64,000 nt of DNA from Parietaria judaica (taxonomy: Eukaryota; Streptophyta; Magnoliopsida; Rosales; Urticaceae). The DNA lies in the NCBI GenBank assembly GCA_954871525.1, contig OX940860.1:56718724-56782723 (forward strand), in the 5' to 3' direction. The notes below the pieces were generated by a model. The model did not search any database. It had not been told where the DNA came from and was given only the letters and a program-made list of their open reading frames with translations. Below, piece by piece: positions 32,700-43,139 of this stretch. Numbering within the stretch: position 1 is the first letter of the stretch; every line of letters begins with the position of its first letter. The position numbers and the translations under genes are program-made.

Positions 32700-34073
32700 A
32701 TGTCAGATACAACAAAAGATACCTCTTCCCACCCCGCGGGAAGTATCGCTCTCAACACTCGGGCTCGGGTGAACGCACGCCGAACCCAGGCTCTCAACCG
32801 GCCCGAGACGAGCACGCGACAAGAGCCCGCTGTCAACGAAGAAAAAGAAAGGCTAACCCGGCTGGAAGATAGTTTCTTCCGCCTGGCTGATCTTGTGTCC
32901 AAACGCCTCGGCAACAACGACACCAACCTTGAAGCCATCGACGAAGAGGATAGCCCAGAGGAGGCCCTCGAACTCACACAACGAGGGCCACCTGCAACTC
33001 AGCAGGCCCGTCGAGGCATTCAAGAGCCGGCCCAATCACAGACGACCCGACGTTCAGCCTTTGAACGTCTGGGAGGAGACGAAAGTAACGCTGAAAGTGT
33101 TAAGGCGCGGAGTAACCGTCGACGCCAGCAGGCGCCCGCTCGGGCACATCCGGAAAATCAGGAGGATCTCCGTCACCGTCTAAGTCACTCCTGTCAAGAA
33201 GGAGACTTACGACGACACCTCGAACGACGAAGGAAAGAACCTCGCCCTCAGGAAAATTCGGACAGTGCCGAGTCAGAAGGGTCTAGAAGTTCCGCATCCC
33301 CCGCCATGTATCACATGACGAGAGGAACCAACACGGCCCCGGCACCTGGCCTGACAGCACCTCCGCCAAACGACGGACTGAGAAACGAGGTCCAGGATCT
33401 AAGGAAAGAGCTGAGAGAAGTCGCCGCCGCCAACAGTACTGATCCCGCCAAACGAAGTATGACGGAGGGAATCATCTCCCCTCTGGAAAGCCACCTACTC
33501 GACGAAGATCTCAGCGCAGACCTCCGATTCCTGCTAAATCTCGTGTACGACGGCACGACAGATCCCATAAACCATCTGGTGCAATACCAGTTTTCCATGC
33601 GGGTGAAGAGATGCTCGCCCTCCACAATGTGTCAGTCGTTCTGCCTCACCCTTACCGGACCGGCCTTCGAATGGTACCAACGACTCCCCAAATGGTCGAT
33701 TGAATCCTTTGAAGAGCTGACGGAACGCTTCATATCCCGCTTCGCTAGCTCGATCACGCAACGAAAAGGAAAGTCGTATCTGTAGTCCCTCAAGCAGCGC
33801 AAAGACGAGTCTTTCCAGGATTACGTGAAAAGATTCACGGAGGAGGCGAATAAAGTCGTTAGCTATACCGACGACGACGCCGTCACCGCAGTAATCGACG
33901 GCCTCCCGGTGAGCGAATTCACGCGCTCCCTTGTAAAAAAGAGACCTGCTTCCATGGCCGAACTAATGGCTAGGGCAGCGGAAGACATCGCCGCCGATGA
34001 ATACTTCGTCAGCCGAAACCAACTCAGCCTAGACAAGCAAAGCCGGAACGACCAAAGGAGGGATGATGACTAA
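32700..34073 (+). pseudogene. gag module 2 of gypsy A
   Basis: It starts MSDTTKDTSSH and runs in one frame to 34073, apart from TAG at 33783-33785 where Trp (TGG) is a plausible ancestor. It has a coil-like ERLTRLEDSFFRLADLVSKRL segment (paralogous to ARLSRLENSQFRLAGLISR in module 1) and a long Arg/Glu-rich hinge. The gag core has YDGTTDPINHLVQYQ, TMCQSFCLTLTGPAFEWYQ and SFEELTERFISRF, and the tail is RRDDD. No zinc knuckle follows; the reading ends before the 91-bp repeats. Confidence 0.85.
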
Positions 34074-34210
34074 TCTCAAAGAAAGAGGCAGCGTCAACAG
34101 TCAAACTCTGAAGGATGACAACAGCGCCCTAGGCGAGCGGAAGGTTTCCGCAAGGACGCAAGCTACACCCCACTAACCGTGTCACCGACAATGATTTTCA
34201 ACACCGGCTA

Positions 34211-34640
34211 CCTCAAAAGCCATCACGGTCGCCTCAAAAACCTTGAGTTTAATCTCGGTCACCTCGCCGACCACGACGAGCCATCGCGGTCACCCCGGCA
34301 ACCTCAAAAGCCATCGCGGTCGCCTCAACGACCTTGAGTTTCATCTCGGTCACATCGCCGACCTCGAAGAGCCGTCGCGGTCACGCCGGCAACCTCAAAA
34401 GTCATCACGGTCGCCTCAACGGCCTTGAGTTTAATCTTGGTCACCTCGCCGACCACGACGAGCCATCGCGGTCACCCCGGCGACCTCAAAAGCCATCACG
34501 GTCGCCTCAACCCTGAGTTTAATCTCGGTCACATCGCCGACCTCAAAGAGCCATCTTGGTCACCCCGATGACCTAAAAGCCGTCGCGATTGCTTCAACGA
34601 CGTTGAGAATCATCTCAGTTACCTCAACGACTTTGATACT
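34211..34640 (+). repeat. 91-bp tandem repeat, about 4.5 copies
   Basis: CCTCAAAAG starts units at 34211, 34302, 34393 and 34484, with a degenerate one near 34572. It occupies the place where protease, RT, RNase H and the integrase core should be. Confidence 0.85.
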
Positions 34641-35301
34641 TGCTCAAAACTCTCATCACCAACATGACAGAGCAATTCAACGACGTAGATCTCCGAGCCT
34701 TCTACGGCGAACTCGAGATCGGACACCTACTCATCGCCCGTCTACCCCAGGCGAACGGTCAAGTAGAGTCAGTCCACAAAGAAATCAAGACCATCCTGAA
34801 AAGGAAAGTCGATGAAAAGAAGGGCAAATGGGCGGAAGAATTGCCCTCAGTACTCTGGGCCTATCGGACTACCACGCACAACGCCACTGGTGAGACCCCG
34901 TTCGCTCTAACCTACGGGGTCGAGGCAGTCATCCCCGCTGAGATAAGCGTCCCGTCACCACGAGTCGAGTTCTTCGATGAAGAACCCAATGACGAGGCGC
35001 TGCGACAAGAGCTTGATCTTCTCGAAGAAAAGCGAAATGAAGCGTACACCAGACTGGTCGCCCAGAAGCGAGTTGTAGAACGCTAGTCAAGGCGAGACGT
35101 TTCTTGGAAGGAAGCCTAGTTCTGAGAAAAGTAGGCCAAAACACCCACGTCCTCGGCGCCGGAACCCTCTGGCCAACTTGGGAAGGCCCATACCGCATCT
35201 CCAAGGTGATCCGAGACGGAACATATCGGCTACAGGAAATGGGGGGTTGCGAAATCCCCTGCCCCTGGAACGTCGAACACCTGAAACAGTACCACCAGTG
35301 A
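34640..35301 (+). pseudogene. integrase C-terminal part of gypsy A
   Basis: It has the catalytic-Glu region (LPQANGQVESVHKEIK), WAEELPSVLWAYRTT, NATGETPFALTYGVEAVIP, and after a TAG at 35084-35086 the GPY/F-type module (LGAGTLWPTWEGPYRISKV) ending KQYHQ. The zinc domain and first two catalytic Asp residues are absent. Confidence 0.85.
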
Positions 35302-35634
35302 GCCCGACAAGGCTAAGGGTAAAAATAAGATGGAAATAGCTGAAGCTAAGATTCAACCGGAAGCTGAAGCTAAAATCCAACCCGAAGGAAAACCCCGAGA
35401 TGATGTACCAAAGGCTCGGAAATAGCTCCGACAGCCGACATATGTAAAAGAAGAGCGCCACAAGAAGCGTCATATATGTATAAAATCTTCCTTTTTCCGC
35501 AAATAAATACCTTTAAAAGTTTCCTCACAACCTTTACAAGTTTACTTGGAAACTGGGGGGTTGATATAGGAAAGAAAAAAAAAAGACCGAGAAAGGCCCG
35601 GATCCCGATCCCGCCAACTCAGGCAACAAAGACG
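35302..35634 (+). other. post-integrase spacer with PPT-like motif
   Basis: Non-coding. CTGGGGGGTTGATATAGG at about 35555 resembles the polypurine tract plus LTR start (CTAGGGGGTTAATGTTAC) at 28896 and 39247. A purine run follows at 35570-35600. Confidence 0.5.
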
Positions 35635-36790
35635 CCTCGCAAGTAGTCCTCGGCTCGTAACCGAGCGCTTGTTGACGCGCAACTTGCCATAAGTCCGGGA
35701 CTTATAGCGTTATATACAACGCGACCCGGCTCCAAGTCTACAAAGCCACCTCGCAAGTAGTCCTCGGCTCGTAACCGAGCGCTTGTTGACGCGCAACTTG
35801 CCATAAGTCCGGGACTTATAGCGTTATATACAACGCGACCCGGCTCCAAGTCTACTAAGCCACCTCGCAAGTAGTCATCGGCTCGTAACCGAACGCTTGT
35901 TGATGCGCAACTTGCCATAAGTCCGGGACTTATAGCGTTATACACAACGCGACCCGGCTCCAAGTCTACTAAGCCGCCTCGCAAGTAGTCCTCGGCTCGT
36001 AACCGAGCGCTTGTTGACGCGCAACTTGCCATAAGTCCGGGACTTATAGCGTTATATACAACGCGACCCGGCTCCAAGTCTACAAAGCCGCCTCGCAAGT
36101 AGTCCTCGGCTCGTAACCGAGCGCTTGTTGACGCGCAACTTACCATAAGTCCGGGACTTATAGCGTTATACACAACTCGACCCGGCTCCAAGTCTACTAA
36201 GCCGCCTCGCAAGTAGTCCTCGGCTCGTAACCGAGCGCTTGTTGACGCGCAACTTGCCATAAGTCCGGGACTTATAGCGTTATATACAACGCGACCCGGC
36301 TCCAAGTCTACAAAGTCGCCTCGCAAGTAGTCCTCGGCTCGTAACCGAGCACTTGTTGACGCTCAACTTGCCATAAGTCCGGGACTTATAGCGTTATATA
36401 CAACGCGACCCGGCTCCAAGTCTACTAAGCCGCCTCGCAAGTAGTCCTCGGCTCGTAACCGAGCGCTTGTTGACGCGCAACTTGCCATAAGTCCGGGACT
36501 TATAGCGTTATATACAACTCGACCCGGCTCCAAGTCTACAAAGACGCCTCGCAGGTCCTTGGCTCGTAACCGAGCGCTTGTAGACGCGCAGCTTGCCATA
36601 AGACCGGGACTTATAGCGTCATATACAACGCGATCCAGCTCCAAGCCTACAAAGACGCCTCGCAGATCCTCGGCTCGTAACCGAGCGCTTGTTGACGCGC
36701 AGCTTGCCAAAATCCCGGTGACCCGGCTCCAAGTCTACAAAGACACCTCAAAAGTGGTTCTCGGCCCAAAACCGAGCGCTTGACGACACG
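35635..36790. repeat. 114-bp minisatellite, about ten copies
   Basis: CCTCGC starts units at 35635, 35749, 35863, 35977, 36091, 36205, 36319, 36433 and 36547 (exactly 114 each), then shorter at 36658 and 36746. The unit has hairpin words: ATAAGTCC-g-GGACTTAT, CTCGG-n7-CCGAG and GCGTT-n6-AACGC. Because 114 is a codon multiple, the minus strand reads as a 38-residue repeat (LEPGRVVYNAISPGLMASC...). I regard that reading as incidental. Confidence 0.95.
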
Positions 36791-37148
36791 CAACACGCGA
36801 TAAGACCAGGGCATCGGCCAAAAGCCCGGAGTGCTCAATATATAGCCAGAAGACAAATCTTATCCCAAGACAATCAGATAAGAGACAAACGAAGAGCCAA
36901 CATACAAGATAAAAGTTAAAGATCAGCGTTCGTGGGTCAACATTACAGTTACAACACAAGTAACTAATCCTAATAAACCACGGCGGCTCGCTATAGCGGA
37001 ACATGCCCGCCTATACAAGAGGCGCACCTGAAGGCGCTACAAAACTCGTGCCACACGCGGCAAGACTGGAAACTACAAGCTCTATACACGGGTAAAGATA
37101 AACTCCCCATTGTTTCAAAAAAGAAGAAAAGACAAAAAGAGCAACATG
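36791..37148. other. spacer downstream of antisense ORF
   Basis: No feature is recognised apart from probable 3' untranslated sequence of the antisense ORF. Confidence 0.4.
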
Positions 37149-38960
37149 TCACGACGGGTGATCATCACCATCGTCCGTGGCCTCATCGTCCACCTCATCA
37201 TCTCCGGCAACCGCATCCTCTGCCCCCTCATCGACAGGGGCAATGTGATCGAGATCAGGAACATAATGATCGGCCGCGATGAAAGGAGAGGCCGGGGGAA
37301 CATGACCCCCAGCTCCGCCGGCCACACTCCCCGCACCTGCCGGAAAAGGCGGAAGACCTCATGGCCACTCGTCACTGCGGTCCATATCTGCAAAAGAAAA
37401 AACAAACAAGTCAGCCACGGAGTATGACAAAGTAATCAAAACAGGCAAAGAAGCAGAAAAAACTACGTATAGCAAGGGACCTCTCTTCAAAGTCTGGCAC
37501 TGGATCAACCACGGTCTCAAGAGATATCCACCCCGACCGAATCCAGGCTTCCCTCGTTAAAAAAGAGGCGAATGGCGGACCCCGTCAAGAAAAAACTGAC
37601 GAAGCCCCGATCCTCGACTCCGGTGCTCATTAACAACCGAGGAATCCCGAATCCTCGGGGAATGGATCCCAGATAAGAGCTCGGGATCCAAACCCATCGG
37701 CTATGCCAGTCCGGGTCTAGGACCGGACCCAAGTCTCTGACTCGGAAACCCCAGACAGGCCGGGTAAAAACCCAATTATTGACCCTTTGGTCATCCTGGG
37801 AAACAACGATGGGCAGGAGTCTCCGGAGCTGGGTGGGAGTGACATCTCGACCTCGTCTCTCTCGCCACATTGAGAAAATCCCGGCGGCAAACCACCAGGT
37901 ATCTGGGCAGACTTGAAGCGGATGCAGGTCCAACGACACTAGAAGTCGCTCTATCAGAGAAGGGATCGGCAAGGAAAAACCAAGCCGAAGACTCTCCAAA
38001 GGAACCGCGACCATCCCGTCGCGGGGATATCCGGGGAGTTCCCCCTCCGACGGGGCACATACCCCCGGCAAAACAAGACGTTCGGCCCTAAAAAAGGCCC
38101 CAACCGGACGACGGTATTGGTCGTTAATGTCACCGACAGGGTCACCGGCCGGCCCCGGCCACCGCGGGCCCCGCGGGCCGGGGGAAATTGACGATCTGGG
38201 CCGGAACTACCCCCGCGAATACGGAGCAAGGCCAGACTCGCTGGAACCACCCTCGCCACCGCGGGAATTCCGCCAACAAAACGGGGCGGATTCCCGCCGG
38301 CCGAGATACCCACTAAAGCGGGTGAAAGAGAACAGCCCGGCCAAGCTTCTCGGTCGCCGGTGTCACCCGCTCTGATGCAGACCCGCTCGCCCGGACCTCT
38401 CCGACATGACGCCGTCCACCGCCTCCGGCGACCAGACCCACAAATCGGGCCACGAAGAACCCGTTCTCGTCGGAGCTCGATTCCCGTCCACCCAATGAGG
38501 GTCGAGCTCCTCCTTCTTCAACGATGCCGGCAACCGGCCCGGATCCGCTCGCACGAGTCCCGCCGTCGCTTCGCCCGCCGTCACCGTCACCAACAACCCC
38601 CACAACTCGGGTCATGGAGGTCAGACCACCACCGGAGACTCGCGAGTCAAACCCACGCGAATCTGGGTTTGACCGAGCTCCTCCGACACCGCCGGCGTGG
38701 TCCACCGGCCCAGATCCGGTCGCCCTCGAGCCACGGTCCTCATACGACCAACCCCCGCCGGCGACAGAGTCCACGACTCCGCCATGGATGAGCTCGAGCT
38801 CGCTCGGCCTCCACAGAGCCAAACGCCCTTCCCCGAGCTCCACCGCCTCGCCAACGGCCGCCGCTGACCTCCCCGAATTCGCTACGCTGAGCTGGTCACG
38901 ATGGTGGTCGTCTCTGGCGACGGCAAGCTCCGGCGAAGAAGGGGTGGCTGATTTCTCCAT
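37149..38960 (-). pseudogene. antisense ORF of Tat element, Transposase_28-like, one intron
   Basis: It lies between pol and the 3' LTR in reverse orientation. From 38960 (MEKSATPSSPELAVARDD) a Gly/Ser-rich N-terminus leads, through frameshifts near 38310 and 38070, into a domain with SLRLGFSLPIPSLIERLLVSLDLHPLQVCPDTWW. This is the pattern of the putative gypsy type transposon domain (Transposase_28). A frameshift near 37530 reaches an exon end before donor AG|GTCCCT. The intron is 37388-37480 (93 bp, ending TTTTGCAG). Exon 2 is acidic (DEGAEDAVAGDDEVDDEATDDGDDHPS) and stops at 37149-37151. Reverse ORFs in this position are known in Tat-lineage elements; their role is not established. Confidence 0.7.
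37388..37480 (-). other. intron of the antisense ORF
   Basis: On the minus strand GTCCCTTGC...TTTTCTTTTGCAG, 93 bp, T-rich and AT-rich against GC-rich exons. Confidence 0.6.
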
Positions 38961-38984
38961 TCGGCCTCACGGGTTCTTGAGAGA

Positions 38985-39257
38985 AAAAGTCGCTCAATTT
39001 CGATTTCGAGTTCTAGACTTCGTATTTTCGAAAAATGTGACGAGGCTTGTGAAATGGGGAAACTAGATAACGAAAGGACGGACACGATGCAAAAATCAGA
39101 ATTCAAAAATATTACCCGGTAAAAAAGTTACGGAAGAAAAACGTACCTTTTACTATTTACCGGAAGAAAATAAGCTCGTGAATCCGAATGAGCCGTCCTG
39201 CCTCCAATTTATAAAGTTTCTCGGAAATTAAAAATTCCCGAAAAACTAGGGGGTTAA
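38985..39257 (+). other. 3' internal end and polypurine tract of gypsy A
   Basis: Matches 28633-28906. ACTAGGGGGTTAA (39245-39257) directly precedes the LTR. Confidence 0.8.
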
Positions 39258-40561
39258 TGTTACAGGTATTTTACGCAATTGATTTAATATTAATTAACAA
39301 AAGAAAAATTATTTAAATTAATTTTTCTTTTATCAATTAATTAATTTTATAAACAATTTTGCCCCAAATTATTCACCGGAAGCCCGTTTTCGAAAAATAA
39401 AGGGTCCATATGATCCCAAAAATAACGAAACACCCAAAATCGATATAAAATTTGTAAAAAACGGCCTCGGGAAACACCCGGAACCTCAGGGACACGCCGG
39501 GAAACACTCGGGCGGGTCCCACAAGCCCCCAAAGGTCAGCCGCCGCGTGGCAGCACCCCTGCAGGCCCTCCAAGGGTCAAAATCCTGTTCCTCCATGTGT
39601 TGGTCATCTGGTGGGCGAGGGAGAAGGCTGATGTCAGCGTCATGACATCGGCTGACGTCATCGCCTTGGAGGGAAAGGCTTCCACGCGCGCCGCCCACGT
39701 TTGCCGGGCGTGTGGGCGTGTCCAGGGTCGGATGAGGGCGTCGATTGCGGCGTTGGATCGGCCACTACCTGAGGATGCGAAAAACTATATTATTTTGCAC
39801 TAGGGGCCTCCCGAATCAAAAGATAATTGCGTTTGAATCCCCGAGTTCTCTTATAAATAGAAGCTCGGTTTTCACTTAACGGTAACTCGATTCTCACACC
39901 GAGAACTCGCCCTAAACTCTCTCTACACCCTCTATAACTCGCCTCCCATCAAATATCACTCTAATGTTGAGCGTCGGAGGTGAATCAGGGGGTACCCCCC
40001 CACCCCCCCCCCCCCCCCCCCCCCCCCCCCCTGGTTCTCCCTGATCTCGGGTGTTGTATTGTTCAGGTTCTGAGAGAGAAAAAATACATTTGAGCGGAAG
40101 TTCTGGAGAAGATTCTGGTACGATCTAAGACCCTCCTTGCCAAGGTTCTAGGTCCGTGAGGTGCTCGTTCTATCCAGTATTCTTGTATCTCCGGCAGATA
40201 TACAGATTATGCGGATAGCCCGAGGACCCGGATCTGTCCCCGTGACGCCGGTCGAGGGTCTAATCTGTCAGGGTTCACTTGAGAGTCAATACTGTGACCC
40301 CCCCCCCCTACACGGTGGTCAGGAATCCATTTTTGGTGTCCCGAACCTGTAATCCGGGTCAGGCCAAGTCCTGGCCCTATTAGCGACAGGTAGTGGAGTT
40401 TACCACGGATTTTTGATCATCGAGTCAGCGGAGGATCCGATTGACTCGAAAGTCCAGGTGCCCTAGCCCAAAGTTCACAAAAGTCAACAAGACGACATTG
40501 GGCCCGGCCTAACACAAGCAATTGGGCCGCTGAATGTTTGAAGCATTTTTCTGCATCAACA
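39258..40561 (+). repeat. right LTR of gypsy A
   Basis: About 1304 bp, TGTTACAGG...ATCAACA. It has TATAAATAG at 39852-39860 and a C-run at 39995-40031 interrupted by one A. The C-run accounts for most of the length difference from the left LTR. Confidence 0.9.
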
Positions 40562-41527
40562 AGTTCTAAATCAAATCATCCTGATTCGATTACTGGCTCA
40601 GCCACGCTAGGCCCAACCCTAAGTAAAGGCTCAGTCTGCTAAGGCTAGAACTAATCCCTTTTACGATATTATTAATGGACGGCACCGTACTTCGCGTAGT
40701 CGCTATTAATCATTGATTCTTTTGTTTATGTTTTTTTTTTTTTGTATTATTGAAACCTTGACTTCCTGATTATTCACATCATTGATTCAAAAATTATATT
40801 CTACATTTAATTTATATCGTAAAAAAAATCGATAACATCTTTTTATGTAACCTTTGATTGACAATTGGGTTCTCGATAAATTATACGTGGATTTGTCCTC
40901 TAACCTGCATGATAAATTTAAAAGTTTTTTTTTTTTTACATCTCAATTAATTACATGATAAATTACTTGACTTGTTAAATACTTCAATCTCTCAATTTTT
41001 TTGGCATATTATTGTTCACAGTTAAGACTTTATTGGAAGACACTTTGGTTTGAATTATTGTTGGCTTCTTCTTCACAATACCTGAATAGTCATGAGCAGC
41101 AAAATTGTTTTTTAGCGCAACCGGTAATGACGAAATATAATTTAAGAATTGTGCTGCTCCCATCATTTACTTATAACAGGTAGACATAGTATTATTCATA
41201 ATAAGTTTAAGTCCATCATGTACTCGAAGAAGGGTAGAATTTCTTTGAAAATGCAAATCAATGTACTTAATCATTATGACTTTTTTCACTCAATTAAACT
41301 ATTATCTACCGAGAATGCGTAAGGTTATGTACTTGATAATTTAGGTCAACCACGTGCTCGGAGGTTTCGCTCTAGATGTGAAGCATTTGAGTTCGCAAGA
41401 GAGATGTCAACTCCCACCTATCAAAAAAAAAAAAAAAAACTTTCAATTTGTCAATCAAAATTCTCATTTGAAGAATGTAAATGAATTAAATGAACCAATT
41501 AAATATATATATATTCCTTTATAATTT
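40562..41527. other. AT-rich intergenic DNA with dispersed repeat copy 1
   Basis: No gene. 40840-41210 is related to 44540-44880: shared words include GTGGATTTGTCCTCTAACC versus GTGGATTTATCCTCTAACC, and GTTTTTTAGCGC followed by AATGA(C/T)GA. Confidence 0.6.
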
Positions 41528-41996
41528 GGGTTAATGACGACGAAAATATCCAAAGTTTGGTCAAAGAACTCCTCGTGTACCCAAAGTTTGAAAGTGGTGG
41601 CAAAAATACTCAAAGTCGCATTTGGGGAGTTGACCACTTCATTCTCGTAACGTCGTTAACTTACCCGTTAACTCTGACCACGTGGACAAACGTGGGTTGC
41701 TGACATAACAATTCTTGCCACGTGGTCGAGCTCGCATCAACCTTGTTTACAACAAAACAACGAATTAAACCCCTAATTAATACTATTTAATACAACTAAT
41801 TGAACCCTTAATGATTACACTTAACAAAACAAATCTATCAACGTGGCCAGAGTTAACGGGTAAGTTAACGGTGTTACAAGAATGGAGTGGTCAACTCCTC
41901 AAATGCAACTTTGGGTATTTTTGCCACTACTTTTAAACATTGGATACAGGAGGGGTTCCTTGACTAAACTTTGAGTATTTTCGCCGTCATTAACCC
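41528..41996. mobile_element. small MULE-type MITE
   Basis: TIRs begin GGGTTAATGACG on both sides, with inverted similarity over more than 100 bp. A perfect 9-bp duplication TTATAATTT flanks it (41519-41527, 41997-42005). Its ends share the layout of the 8363-10186 element (GACAAAAATACCCAA-like word, TTTGGTCAA, GTGTACCCAA), so both belong to one MULE family. Confidence 0.88.
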
Positions 41997-43139
41997 TTAT
42001 AATTTTAAGAACAGTGTTATTGTTTTTAGTTTTATCCGTCGTTATAGAAAAATAATATATATTTTAAATAAAAATAGAAAACAATATATAGAGTGTAAAT
42101 ATTGTTGAGGTGAGAAATCACCGTAACAATCACGGATTCACGATTGGTGTAATTCCGCTTTTAAGTTATCTAAGAGTTCGAGTGTTTTCGTTAAAACTCA
42201 ATTAGGCAAACGAAAATGAATTTGAAGAGAACAAAGTGCTCGAGAATTTTGGTGTGAGTGTGTTCTATTTCCGGTCGTGCCGCATTGATTGCTCCCAATT
42301 GTTATCGTCCTCGTCGTTCGTCGTTGGTCTCGTCGAATAGCTGGTTTTCATCGCTAAGCTCATTGTATTTGTCCTCTTATAATTCGATTTCTCTGGCGAT
42401 GTGGTTTCGTCGATGGTGCTTCATCGCTGAAGCTTCATCCATGAGGTTTTGCCGATGGGCGCATCTTCATCGATGAGCTTCTTTATTACATTATCACTAG
42501 TCATCGTCGTTGCCTGCCTTCTTTGTTGATCGACGGGTTTTTCCTCTTTCTTCCTTTAAACGTTGACTTATCCCTTGATTGATCCCTTTGACTTCGTTAA
42601 TGGGCTTTGATTTTGGTATTTCGCTTCTTTAATAAAAACTCATCTTCATAAACGACAGAGATAGATTTTGTCGCATCAATGCAAATTAACATGGACGAAA
42701 TCGTACTTCAACAGATAGCCCATGTTTTATCAAGTACTGAAAGTGGTTGGTAAAATATGAGACTGAAAATGACGTTTTCCCTGATGGTGTCGATGAGCTC
42801 ATCGTTGTTTTTTTTTTTCCTATGGTTGTTGTACAACACTTAGTGCCTTTTTCATAATTTCAGCGAGTGTCTTTTTTTTTTTTTTTTTTTATGGACAATG
42901 ACGCTAGCCAAAATTGTTCCCGTAGGCGATGGGATCTGAATCGTCGTGAAACCCTCTATCCAACTGCTGATTTTACACATGGCACCTCCTGGGGAATCGT
43001 CATTACTCTTCAAGTCCTTTCGCTTAGCGCGTGTCAAGAACCACTCGAGTGCATCTCGAGTACCCGAAACGTCGTCAAATATGACCCTTCATTTGTTTTT
43101 GTGCCTTCGCCCTCAGTCGTCGGATATTAATGCCAGCTA
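41997..43139. other. unassigned intergenic DNA
   Basis: No convincing ORF. 42270-42480 has repeated TCATCG(A/C)TG words. A 20-base poly-T lies at about 42871-42890. Confidence 0.45.

Larger units (their letters stand above)
28633..40561 (+). mobile_element. Tat-type Ty3/gypsy element A, defective, with extra internal 3' remnant on its left
   Basis: LTRs at 28907-30189 and 39258-40561 enclose gag, an integrase C-terminus, tandem repeats and an antisense ORF. No protease, RT or RNase H is present. The integrase tail and gag type resemble gypsy B, and a reverse-oriented ORF between pol and the 3' LTR is known for Tat-lineage elements. The 274 bp before the left LTR (28633-28906) match the 3' internal sequence before the right LTR (about 38985-39257). 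So no 5-bp duplication can be assigned directly to the LTR ends. Confidence 0.85.

Noticed and set aside
32442..32977. Minus-strand frames with FECxR repeats
   Set aside because: They are produced by the 20-bp TTCGAA repeat, which is open in nearly every frame. The real coding strand is gag on plus.
35619..36710. Minus-strand reading frames of 38-residue repeats in the 114-bp minisatellite
   Set aside because: The unit is a multiple of three so any open frame repeats. No start context, no homology, and hairpin-forming DNA explains the conservation better.
35635..36790. CRISPR-like array
   Set aside because: The whole 114-bp unit is repeated without unique spacers, and the context is a plant retroelement.
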